Below are positions 8,640 to 16,777 of a DNA stretch of 64,000 nucleotides, one piece after another; positions within the stretch are counted from its first letter, which is position 1, and each line of letters starts with the position of its first letter. This DNA comes from Nostoc sp. CHAB 5834 (GTDB taxonomy: Bacteria; Cyanobacteriota; Cyanobacteriia; Cyanobacteriales; Nostocaceae). The notes under the pieces were generated by a model. It saw only the letters and a list, made by a program, of their open reading frames with translations. It did not search any database and was not told the origin of the DNA. The position numbers and the translations under genes are program-made. Where the stretch lies: assembly GCA_020829485.1 (NCBI GenBank), contig JAIVFU010000021.1:1-64000 (forward strand), given 5' to 3'.

Positions 8640-9956
8640 TTAAAAAATAAAAATAACTTGGAGTTTTAATTCTTTATTCTCAACAGTAATCTCAATTTGT
8701 CTGATAAATTCTCGAAAGTAAAATCGTCGCTCTGTTTCTGATAAGTCTAACCAAAATTGTGGTATGGAAACAGCTTGAGCAACAGAACGCAAGTTAACTG
8801 GCGGAAGAGTCGCCAACTTTGCTTCGAGTGCAGAAATTTCTGTGCGGAGTTTGTAAGCCCTTAACTTTGCTGTTTCAACATCTAAAATTCCAGTTTCAAT
8901 TAACGCGGGTAACTGAGCAAGTATTTCTTGCTGACGAGCGATCGCTTGTCCTAAACTATTCTTGACTGCATCTAATTGAGGAAAATTCATCCCCGCGACG
9001 GCTAAGGGTAAGTCACGGCAAACGGTTTCAATTGTATGTTCTAAAACCTCTTGGTAGGGAATAGCCTTACACTTGGGACGTTGAGGACAGCTAGTAGAAC
9101 GTAAATAAAGATACTCTTTATCTTGGTTGCGTTGGGTGACACGAGTAACTGTCAGATGTGACTGACACTCAGCACAGACAACCAACCCAGCTAAAGAGCG
9201 CCTAGCACTGGCAGTTCGGGATGGTAAACGGCTGTTACGGCGTAAAAGTCGATCAACTTGGGCTGCTTCTTCTTTAGAAATTATCGGAATATGAGTATTG
9301 GAGATAATTTCACCATTTTGGTAAGCTGTATTGCCGCGATAAACTGGATTAGTCAGCCAGCGTCTTCCTGTGGTGACGGAGATTTTTTTGCCGTATTTTT
9401 TCGCCAAGTAACGAACTGAACCCCGCAGGGAACCATAGAGTAAAAAGTGTTCAAAAAAATCTTTGACTACTGGTGAAGTACTGCGATCAACAGTATATTT
9501 TCCCTTACCTCTGCGATAGCCGTAGGGAACTTTGCCCGGTGGCGGTGCAACCTCAAGACGATTACGGGCGTGTCCTTGACGGATGCGACGACTACGTTGC
9601 TGACGTTGGATTGCGTGTAGCAAATTTAGCAAGTCAGCGCCCAGAGGGTAATTTTCGGAAGTGTAGGGTTGTTCTGTGGCAATTATTGCTACTCCCATTA
9701 CTTCGAGTTTATGTAAGCGATCGCTAATTTCCTCTACAGTATCCCCTAATTCTTCCAACCGACGAATCAACAGATAATCTGCTGGTTCAGTTTCGCAATC
9801 GGTAAAGAATTGTTGTAATTGCGTTCGAGTAGCGTGTCCAGAAGACTCTGGCTTACCCAAATCTTCATAAACCCGATCCACCTCCCATCCCCAATCACCT
9901 TGATCGGGAGAAGATTCTAGTAGGGGATTGGTGTAAGAGTAGGCAATTATTTTCAT
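8640..9956 (-). CDS. Large serine-recombinase-like protein with degenerate catalytic domain
   Basis: A 438-aa protein with large serine recombinase architecture. It has an N-terminal resolvase-like domain (1-120), a recombinase domain (about 135-240, VPYGYRRGKGKY and WLTNPVYRGNTAY), a zinc beta-ribbon (CAECQSHL and CPQRPKC, about 255-305) and a coiled-coil/C-terminal part. However, the usual YxRxS start is IAYSYTNPLL, and the DRLGR motif reads LEELGD. Only the Arg equivalent to Arg45 (ATRTQLQQF) is clear. It could be a repurposed or inactive DNA-binding protein, or a divergent enzyme similar to cyanobacterial element excisionases. No att sites were seen near it. The left neighbour is a triple-hairpin repeat. 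Confidence 0.75.
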   Translation of the reverse strand: MKIIAYSYTNPLLESSPDQGDWGWEVDRVYEDLGKPESSGHATRTQLQQFFTDCETEPADYLLIRRLEELGDTVEEISDRLHKLEVMGVAIIATEQPYTSENYPLGADLLNLLHAIQRQQRSRRIRQGHARNRLEVAPPPGKVPYGYRRGKGKYTVDRSTSPVVKDFFEHFLLYGSLRGSVRYLAKKYGKKISVTTGRRWLTNPVYRGNTAYQNGEIISNTHIPIISKEEAAQVDRLLRRNSRLPSRTASARRSLAGLVVCAECQSHLTVTRVTQRNQDKEYLYLRSTSCPQRPKCKAIPYQEVLEHTIETVCRDLPLAVAGMNFPQLDAVKNSLGQAIARQQEILAQLPALIETGILDVETAKLRAYKLRTEISALEAKLATLPPVNLRSVAQAVSIPQFWLDLSETERRFYFREFIRQIEITVENKELKLQVIFIF

Positions 9957-10032
9957 TAGTCATTAGTCATTAGTCATTTGTCAGTAATTATTATTCTCTC
10001 CCTCCTCCCCACTCCCCACTCCCCACTCCCCC

Positions 10033-10392
10033 TCACTCCTGATTCAACTCGACAATATTGCCATCAGGATCTTGAGTGAAGAGGGCAGGACGGCCTGAGG
10101 CGCTGGGTTGAATGGGATAATTATGATTGAGTAACTCTTGTTTGGCAGTGTCTAAGTCAGTTACTGAGAAGGCGATGTGGGGGTTGCGTCCCCATTTTTC
10201 GTTTGGGTTTTCGGTGGGGACAGTAGGTGCAACTATCAGGTGAATTTGATAGTTGCCGACTTGATACCATGCACCAGCATATTTTAGGGAACGATCTATT
10301 TTGGATAATCCCAATACTTTGCCATAAAAGTGTTCAGAGCGTTCTAAGTCAGTCACAAGAATTGCTGTATGGAGACTTTGGGTAATCTGCAT
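10033..10392 (-). CDS. VOC-superfamily (glyoxalase/bleomycin-resistance-like) protein
   Basis: A 119-aa single-domain vicinal oxygen chelate protein. It has two beta-alpha-beta-beta-beta modules: LHTAILVTDLERSEHFYGKVLGL at the start with metal-ligand His8, NPHIAFSVTDLD with a second His, and DPDGNIVELNQE with the terminal Glu ligand. This suits glyoxalase I-like or dioxygenase-like metal chemistry; the substrate is unknown. The upstream spacer has no partner gene. It is separated from the recombinase-like gene by CCCCACT repeats. Confidence 0.85.
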   Translation of the reverse strand: MQITQSLHTAILVTDLERSEHFYGKVLGLSKIDRSLKYAGAWYQVGNYQIHLIVAPTVPTENPNEKWGRNPHIAFSVTDLDTAKQELLNHNYPIQPSASGRPALFTQDPDGNIVELNQE

Positions 10393-10454
10393 TGTCGGTA
10401 AGTGCGATCGCGTTTATTTAAATTTTGGGCAACTAGAAATTGGAACTGTATAAA

Positions 10455-10590
10455 TTATCGTTTGATGTAGGCATCTCTTAATAAAAGGTTAATATCTGCT
10501 TTGAGACGTGATAGGTCTTTTTCTAAAGTTTGGCGAATATTAGGACTAATATTTGATTTCTGAAAAAGCTCCGTACAGATCGAAAAGCCT
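10455..10590 (-). pseudogene. Short unrecognised coding remnant
   Basis: On the minus strand a frame of about 45 codons reads FSICTELFQKSNISPNIRQT onward and ends LLLRDAYIKR with TAA. It has a convincing amphipathic helix and no start codon before repeat DNA. It looks like the 3' end of a lost gene cut by a CCCCACT repeat. Function unknown; weak. Confidence 0.3.
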
Positions 10591-10738
10591 AATTCCCTAC
10601 TCCCCACTCCCCGCCCACATAGATAATTTCAAAAATCAAATACGATTCCTATAGTAGTTTTTTGTTTATCATAACACTTGAACGTGCAGCTTTGAGAGTA
10701 TTAGCACGCTGGTGATTCATTGGGTTTTGACTAACTTT

Positions 10739-11858
10739 AGAACTCTTGCAAAAGTGTTTTGTGGTATTATGAAGTGTCTGACCAATTGCAAGCAGGACTT
10801 TGATTGACAGTGAAAATAGGAAAAGCCAAACAGCTGACTTCAAAGAAATTTAAGCGTATGACAGGAGTAAGTCGTCGAACCTTTGAACTAATGGTTGGGG
10901 TAGTCAAAACTGATGAGCAAAAGAAAAAGAAACCAGGCCGTCGTCCTAAATTAATTATTGAAGACCAAGTTTTAATGGTTCTTCAAAAAAGAGAGAGAAT
11001 ACCGTACTTATTCTCATATTGGATTAGACTGGGGACTTTCAGAATCAGCAGTCTGCCGAACAGTTTAGAAAATTGAAAATATTCTAATTAGTTCAAGAAA
11101 CTTTAGTCTGCCTGGAAAGAAATAATTATGGAAAATGTCATCCCAAGAAGATTTGGTAGTGATGGATGTGATGGAAAGCCCAATTGAAAGACCTCATGTT
11201 GGGCAAAAAAGATTTTTTAGCGGTAAGCTCTTAGTTCATACGTTAAAAACGCAGGTAGTTATCCACCAAAAAACTAGTCAAATTATCTGTTTAGCGCATG
11301 GTTTAGGGAGAATTCATGATTTTAGGCTATTTAAAAACAGTGGGGTAAAATTTGGATAATTACTCAAAGTTATAGCTGATAAAGGCTATCAAGGAATTAG
11401 TAAAATTCATCAATTGAGTGAAACACCAATTAAAAAGCCGAAAGGTAAAAAGTTGACGAAAGAACAGAAAAAATCCAATCGTGAACTCAATCGATTAAGA
11501 ATTGTTGTCGAACACGTTAATCGTCGTCTTAAAATCTTTAAAATCTTGTCTGATAGATATCGAAATCGTCACCGATGTTTTGGATTAAGGTCGAATTTAA
11601 TTGCCGGAATTTATAATTACGAATTAGCTCTATAAAGTCAGATAAAAAATAAAATTATCAAATAATTTCAGGATTTTATCAATCACTGAAACCAGATTTG
11701 CTGCTAATTTTTTAAAATTAGCGACACCGAACAGCCCGCCGTAGGCATCGCTTGATAATAGCTAATCGAAAAAATTGATAAATTCTTCCTATTTTAATTG
11801 CCAAATCTCAAATTAAATAACCCAATATTATACCACAAAATATTTATGCAAGAGTTCT
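10739..11858 (+). mobile_element. Decayed IS5-like insertion sequence with terminal inverted repeats
   Basis: Left end AGAACTCTTGC and right end GCAAGAGTTCT are parts of about 30-bp imperfect inverted repeats (10739-10768 and 11830-11858) that continue to a TTTTGTGGTAT motif. The element is about 1120 bp, normal for IS5-group elements. Both flanks show TTT, a possible 3-bp target duplication. The transposase inside is broken. Confidence 0.75.
10804..11635 (+). pseudogene. IS5-family (DDE, PF13359-like) transposase, frameshifted
   Basis: Three pieces make one transposase of about 270 aa. An N-terminal helix-turn-helix part (KKFKRMTGVSRRTFELMV) is followed, after a frame change near 10990, by EYRTYSHIGLDWGLSESAVCRTV. 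The catalytic middle VVMDVMESPIERP lies in 11135-11359, with ICLAHGLGRIHDFRLFK carrying the second DDE Asp. A stop (TAA near 11358) then separates it from KVIADKGYQGI and the last part 11414-11635, RIVVEHVNRRLKIFKIL, which holds the catalytic Glu. There is at least one frameshift at each junction, so it cannot move by itself. Confidence 0.85.
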
Positions 11859-12135
11859 TTTATAGAGCCGACTTTCTCAAGATTAAATTTTAGGCGATCG
11901 CAATGCAATTTTGCATCTAATAAAAATTTACTTTTTGAATTGGCAAAGCTTTGTAATATCTGATACTTTAATAAAGTGCATAACAATATAGCACTTTTCA
12001 TTCATATACATCTTACTCCCCAACGCTAGTAGGAAAAGGGCTGGAGGTTAAGTCTATTAGACTCAACCCAGAAGCGCTATAACCTTACCTTAAAATTTTC
12101 TCTGTTTCTCTGCTGTAATTTAATACAAAAAATAC
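11859..12135. other. Intergenic region upstream of the cyclase gene
   Basis: AT-rich with one HIP1-like site. An in-frame TAA 12 bases before the cyclase ATG rules out a longer cyclase protein in this frame. No hairpin or RNA was recognised. Confidence 0.45.
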
Positions 12136-14040
12136 ATGGATCAAGTAATTACTGCAATGGCAGATGCTTTGTTTATAACCAGTAATTTAGGGAAAATAAA
12201 AAAAGTAAATCGTGCAGCTCAACAATTATTTGGTTTTAGTGAAGAAGAATTAATTAATAAACCAATATCACTGATAATTGATGATGAGCAAGTCTTAATA
12301 GAAGCCATTCATCAGCATTCTTTTTTTCAGAAAAATCTTCAGAATTTAGAGGTAGTTTGCCGAACCAAAACTAGAGAAAAGCGGTTGATTGCTTTTTCTT
12401 GTTCAGTAATTCCGAAAAAAATAAAAGGATTAGAAGAGATTGTCTACATTGGTCGGGATATTACCGCTCGGCAGCAACGGGAACAACGTACAAGTGCCCA
12501 GTATGCTATCACTCGTATATTATCAGAATCCCAAACTGTAAAACAGGTAATTCCGCAAATTTTGCAGTCGATTTGTCAAAACTTGGGATGGGATTTAGGC
12601 GAACTTTGGACACCAAGTCAATATATTGGCACTTCGGTACAGGGACATAGCCTCAATGCAGTACTAAGGTGTGTGGAAATTTGGTCAAGTCGAGTAATTT
12701 CGGTGCGAGAGTTTAAAGCAATCACCTGGCAAACTACTTATACACCCGGTGTTGGCTTACCTGGCCGAATTTGGATCAGACGTTTGCCCCTGTGGATTCA
12801 AGATATCACAGAAGATGCAGACACTCGGCGATCGCAACCTGCTGCTGAAGCTGGATTGCACGCAGCTTTTGGCTTCCCCATTTTAGACGATTGTGAAATC
12901 TTAGGAGTGATGGTTTTCTTTAGCCGGGATGTACAACCAAAAGATAAAGAATTATTGCAAATGATGGGTTCTATTGGTAGTCAAATCGCCCAGTTTATCA
13001 AACGCAAACAAGCAGAAGATGCTCTTGTAGAAAGTGAAGAAAGATATCGAGATTTATTTGAAAATGCTAATGATTTGATTCTATGCGTCAATGCCTATGG
13101 TCGTTTTTTGTATGTCAATCGTGCATGGCGAGAAGCTTTGGGATATAGCGAAGCTGAAATTGTGAATATGAATATTTTTGATATTATACATCCAGAGTTT
13201 AAACAAGACTGTTTGCAAAGGTTTTATCGGGTGTTGTCAGGAGAAAAGATCGGGCAAGTAAAAGCCGCATTCGTTACTAAAGACAGTCAAACAATCTTTC
13301 TAGAAGGTAATATTAACTGTAAATTTGTCGAAGGTCATCCAGTTGCAACTCGTGGCATTTTTCGCTATGTTACCCAGCGACTAACGGCAGAAGAAGCGCT
13401 GCGTCATCAACAGGAAGAAACCGAACGTTTATTGCTAAATAGTTTGCCAGCAGCAATTTCTAAACCCTTGAAAGAAGAAGCTAACATTGTCGAAGACGTT
13501 GCTGATGTCACAGTTTTATTTGCAGATATTCTCGGCTTTAGCGAAATTGCTGCTTCAATGAGTGCCATTCAACTGGTAAACTTACTCAACTCAATTTTCT
13601 CAACTTTTGATTGCCTCAGCAAACAACATGGTTTACAAAGAATCAAAGCCATTGGCGATGCTTATATTGTAATTGGTGGTTTGCCAACACGCCGCGCAGA
13701 TCATGCTCAAGCGATCGCTCAGATGGCACTCCAGATGCAAACTGCGATCGCTCTATTTAATACTGAGAATAACCAAAACTTCAGCATCCGTATCGGTATC
13801 AATCGCGGTTCCGTAGTCGCGGGAGTAATTGACTTCAACAAATTTACTTATGATCTTTGGGGAAACACAGTAAATATCGCTAGATGCATGGAATCCCAAG
13901 GTATTGTTGGTAAAATCCAAGTTACAGAAAATACTTATAAGTCTTTGTGTGATGAATTTTTATTTGAAAAGCGGGGCGAAATAGAAGTTCAAGGCAAAGG
14001 GAAGATGACCACTTATTTGTTGATTGGATGCAAGGGATGA
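12136..14040 (+). CDS. Class III adenylate cyclase with PAS-GAF-PAS sensory domains
   Basis: A 634-aa cytosolic sensor cyclase. PAS1 is about 1-110 (ADALFITSNLGKIKKVNRAA), GAF about 125-290, PAS2 about 300-415, and the class III cyclase domain about 445-630. In the last, metal Asp464 (FADILGF) and Asp508 (IGDAY) are present, as are Lys504 and Asp573, the pair that selects adenine. Asn580 is kept, but the Arg four residues on, which stabilises the transition state, is Cys584 (VNIARCMES). Activity is therefore doubtful. An in-frame stop precedes the ATG, so the protein begins directly in PAS1 without the usual lead helix. A CCCCACT repeat follows the gene. Confidence 0.88.
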   Translation: MDQVITAMADALFITSNLGKIKKVNRAAQQLFGFSEEELINKPISLIIDDEQVLIEAIHQHSFFQKNLQNLEVVCRTKTREKRLIAFSCSVIPKKIKGLEEIVYIGRDITARQQREQRTSAQYAITRILSESQTVKQVIPQILQSICQNLGWDLGELWTPSQYIGTSVQGHSLNAVLRCVEIWSSRVISVREFKAITWQTTYTPGVGLPGRIWIRRLPLWIQDITEDADTRRSQPAAEAGLHAAFGFPILDDCEILGVMVFFSRDVQPKDKELLQMMGSIGSQIAQFIKRKQAEDALVESEERYRDLFENANDLILCVNAYGRFLYVNRAWREALGYSEAEIVNMNIFDIIHPEFKQDCLQRFYRVLSGEKIGQVKAAFVTKDSQTIFLEGNINCKFVEGHPVATRGIFRYVTQRLTAEEALRHQQEETERLLLNSLPAAISKPLKEEANIVEDVADVTVLFADILGFSEIAASMSAIQLVNLLNSIFSTFDCLSKQHGLQRIKAIGDAYIVIGGLPTRRADHAQAIAQMALQMQTAIALFNTENNQNFSIRIGINRGSVVAGVIDFNKFTYDLWGNTVNIARCMESQGIVGKIQVTENTYKSLCDEFLFEKRGEIEVQGKGKMTTYLLIGCKG

Positions 14041-14112
14041 GGGGGACGAGGAAGCAATTTTTCTCCCTCATCTCCCCCCACTCCCCACTCCCCACTCCCT
14101 ACTCCCCACTCC

Positions 14113-15285
14113 CTACGTATTCGGAATCAACCGCCCACAAGGATAAGTCGCTGTTTGCTTTTGGGCACTGTCAGCCACTGCTGCTGGAATTTGATCCGAT
14201 GATTGGGTTTTGGCTGCTAGATAGTCTTTTTGCAGTTTATCTAAAATAGCTTCTCGCCTGTCGTACACACGCTTCAGGGGACGAGGCTGGCACTTGTTCA
14301 AGACGTATGCTGTCACCAATGGTAGAGCGATCGTGCTATCGGTATAACAAACAATAGTGTTAGGTAACTCTTCCGGGTCAATTTTACCCCAACTGACAGC
14401 TTCCGATGGGGTTGCTCCAGACAAACCGCCTGTATCTGGACGGGCATCGGTAAACTGTATAAAGAAATCGTGTCCTCGTTCTTCTAATCCCAATACTTCG
14501 TGAAGTTGCGGTTGGGTTTGGAGCAAAAAGTTTTTGGGACTACCGCCACCGAGAATTACAGCCGCGCTTTTACCTCCTGATTCACGGGCATTATATGCGA
14601 TCGCAGCCGTTTCATTTACGTCAATTGATGGATCTATCACCAACTGCGAACCTTCCAAAGCCAAAGCCGCCACGTTCATCCCAATTGAACTATCTCCTGG
14701 AGAAGACGTATATATAGGCACACCATACTCATAAGCTGTAGCAAGTAAGCAAGAATGCTGTACACCCAACTGCTTTTCTACTTCTCGAACATACTTACCT
14801 AGTAAATGGTGAAACTCAGCAGTTCCCATCCGCTTCTGAAACGCTTCGCCTTGCAGAATCTTGCGGATGAATGCATCAGTTTCCAGCAGCACATCGTAAC
14901 CAAAGATAATATCATAAATGCGAATAGTGCCTTCCTGGCGCAGTTTCACATCATCCAAAAACGGATTACCAGCAAAAAGTTCAAAACCCAAACCGTAGTG
15001 CATATCGTGGTAAAGATTTGCACCAGTGCTAATCATCCAGTCAATAAAGCCATTGCGAATTAAGGGTGCAAGCGCTGAAACCCCAAATCCTGCTGGCGTC
15101 ATCGCACCGGAAAGGCTAACTCCCACCGTGACACCTTCCGTTAGCACATCACGACTCAGTAGTTGGCAGATTTCTCGCAACCGCGCTGAGTTGTAAGCGG
15201 TAAAGTATTGATCAATCAAATCCACCACACTGATATCATTTGATATAGGTGTAGGTGCGATTTTTTGACCCAGCTGTTTAGACAT
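14113..15285 (-). CDS. Deoxyhypusine-synthase-like protein
   Basis: A 390-aa NAD-dependent enzyme of the deoxyhypusine synthase fold. It shows the family blocks [52 protein letters not shown] and [11 protein letters not shown] with the active-site Lys251 that forms the enzyme-aminobutyl imine. Bacteria lack hypusinated eIF5A, so in cyanobacteria the enzyme is expected to act in polyamine metabolism, for example transferring an aminobutyl group to make homospermidine-like products. That step is inference. The C-terminal 40 residues (from AAKTQSSD) are a low-complexity tail. It is a single gene on the minus strand. Confidence 0.88.
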   Translation of the reverse strand: MSKQLGQKIAPTPISNDISVVDLIDQYFTAYNSARLREICQLLSRDVLTEGVTVGVSLSGAMTPAGFGVSALAPLIRNGFIDWMISTGANLYHDMHYGLGFELFAGNPFLDDVKLRQEGTIRIYDIIFGYDVLLETDAFIRKILQGEAFQKRMGTAEFHHLLGKYVREVEKQLGVQHSCLLATAYEYGVPIYTSSPGDSSIGMNVAALALEGSQLVIDPSIDVNETAAIAYNARESGGKSAAVILGGGSPKNFLLQTQPQLHEVLGLEERGHDFFIQFTDARPDTGGLSGATPSEAVSWGKIDPEELPNTIVCYTDSTIALPLVTAYVLNKCQPRPLKRVYDRREAILDKLQKDYLAAKTQSSDQIPAAVADSAQKQTATYPCGRLIPNT

Positions 15286-15426
15286 TTTGGCACTCCCGAA
15301 CAGTAAACACGCCGAACTTAATGGTATCTAGCTTTCAACCAAAGTGACAGCAATTTTACTAGCTCATTTCATCAAAAAACATTACCACGGCTGAGATTAG
15401 GGACTTCCAGTAAAAAAATATCCTAT
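15286..15426. other. Intergenic region upstream of the DHS-like gene
   Basis: About 140 bases without coding signal. It should hold the promoter of the minus-strand DHS-like gene, but no element was identified with confidence. Confidence 0.35.
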
Positions 15427-15672
15427 CGTAGGAGCGCACAGATGTGCATACGTGTCAACTTAACGTAAAAGCCATGTCCCGCAAGGAACTGAATTTCCTT
15501 GGCTTTTAGCTAAAGTCTTCTGTTGATGACTAAAAATCTTTAGTCTACTTCAGTAGACTTTAGCTATTAGCCTTGAACTTTAGTTCCAGGCGGGCGAGTC
15601 AGCCAACAGTTAAGCTATTTCTAGGCTTAAGTTGACACCAATGACATCTGTGCGCCTTTACTCAACGCCTAC
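15427..15672. repeat. MITE-like inverted repeat, GTGTCAACTTAA family
   Basis: Left arm has CGCACAGATGT, then GTGTCAACTTAA. The right arm has the same words inverted (TTAAGTTGACACC, then ACATCTGTGCG). The middle contains smaller hairpins around TTTAGTC/GACTAAA. Single arms of the same family appear near 6250, 24570 and 59260. Non-coding. Confidence 0.65.
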
Positions 15673-15790
15673 AATTTAGGCAATCTCACTGAAATGAGAT
15701 TCCGAAAATATTAAATTTAATGAAAGATTTAATAGATCGACACAAGTGTACGCTACCTACATGGGAATGCGTCAACAGAGGACTCAACCA

Positions 15791-16675
15791 ATGGGATATG
15801 TAATTGCTACTGCAAATATGAAAGGTGGCGTTGGTAAAACCACCCTCACCGTCAACTTAGCTACCTGTTTAGCTAAAAATCATGGTAAACGAGTGCTTGT
15901 CCTTGATTTAGACAGCCAAATTAGCGCCACACTCAGTTTGATGTCGCCTTTAGATTTTGCCAAGCGTCGTAAACAAAGTAAGACATTTAGGTATCTGATA
16001 GACCAAGTTATCAATCCTGAACCAGAAGCAAAATTGACAATTCAAGATATCATTCAATCCCAGGTTTGTAATCTTCCAGGACTGGATTTATTGCCAGGAG
16101 ATATAGACTTATATGATGAATTTGTTGTGTCAGAAATGTTGCATCAGCAAGCAACTGCTTTGGGTGAACAGGACTTTCAAACAATTTGGAATCGTTTTGA
16201 AAGAGTCTTGATAAATAATATTTTAAAACCTGTACGTCAAGAATATGATTTTATCCTCTTGGATTGTGCGCCTGGATATAATTTATTGACTCGTAGTGCT
16301 TTAGCTGCCAGTGATTTTTACATACTTCCTGCCAAACCAGAACCCTTATCTGTAGTAGGTATTCAACTGCTTGAAAGACGCATTGCCCAATTAAAAGACA
16401 GTCACGGGCATGAAACCAAAATAGATATCAAAATGCTGGGAATTGTATTTAGTATGTCCAGCGCTAATCTTCTTACTGGCAGATATTATAAACAAGTGAT
16501 GCACCGCGTTGTTGAAGATTTCGGTGTAGAAAAAATTTGTAAAGTACAAATACCAGTTGATGTCAACGTTGCTAAGGCTGTTGATAGTTTTATGCCAGCT
16601 GTTTTAAATGCTCCCCAGTCAGCTGGTTCAAAAGCGTTCTTTCAGTTAACTCAGGAGTTGTTGCAAAAGCTATAA
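15791..16675 (+). CDS. ParA/MinD-family ATPase
   Basis: 294 aa from the ATG at 15791, which has AGAGGA about 10 bases upstream; a longer frame from 15746 adds 15 unlikely residues. The deviant Walker A KGGVGKTT is at residues 11-18 with the signature Lys11. DLDSQ (A') follows, and FILLDCAPG is Walker B. The C-terminal half has the usual LGIVFSM and NAPQSAGSKAF elements. ParA ATPases position DNA or protein cargo by ATP-dependent dimerisation. No parB or centromere repeats lie beside it, so it is probably an orphan chromosomal ParA rather than a plasmid partition module. It is followed by ileS in the opposite direction. Confidence 0.9.
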   Translation: MGYVIATANMKGGVGKTTLTVNLATCLAKNHGKRVLVLDLDSQISATLSLMSPLDFAKRRKQSKTFRYLIDQVINPEPEAKLTIQDIIQSQVCNLPGLDLLPGDIDLYDEFVVSEMLHQQATALGEQDFQTIWNRFERVLINNILKPVRQEYDFILLDCAPGYNLLTRSALAASDFYILPAKPEPLSVVGIQLLERRIAQLKDSHGHETKIDIKMLGIVFSMSSANLLTGRYYKQVMHRVVEDFGVEKICKVQIPVDVNVAKAVDSFMPAVLNAPQSAGSKAFFQLTQELLQKL

Positions 16676-16694
16676 GAGGTTTTACTAGGCAAAA

Positions 16695-16730
16695 AATTCC
16701 CTCTCTGACGGGAGAGAGGGAAAAACTTGA
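16695..16730 (+). terminator. Possible transcription terminator after the ParA-like gene
   Basis: CCCTCTCT and GAGAGAGGG form an 8-bp stem (about 16699-16720) shortly after the ParA stop codon. The following bases are A-rich rather than a T-tract on this strand, so efficiency is uncertain. Confidence 0.4.
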
Positions 16731-16777
16731 ACTTTAGTTGAAGGTACGGAGAGGTTTGTTGAACTAACGTATATTTA

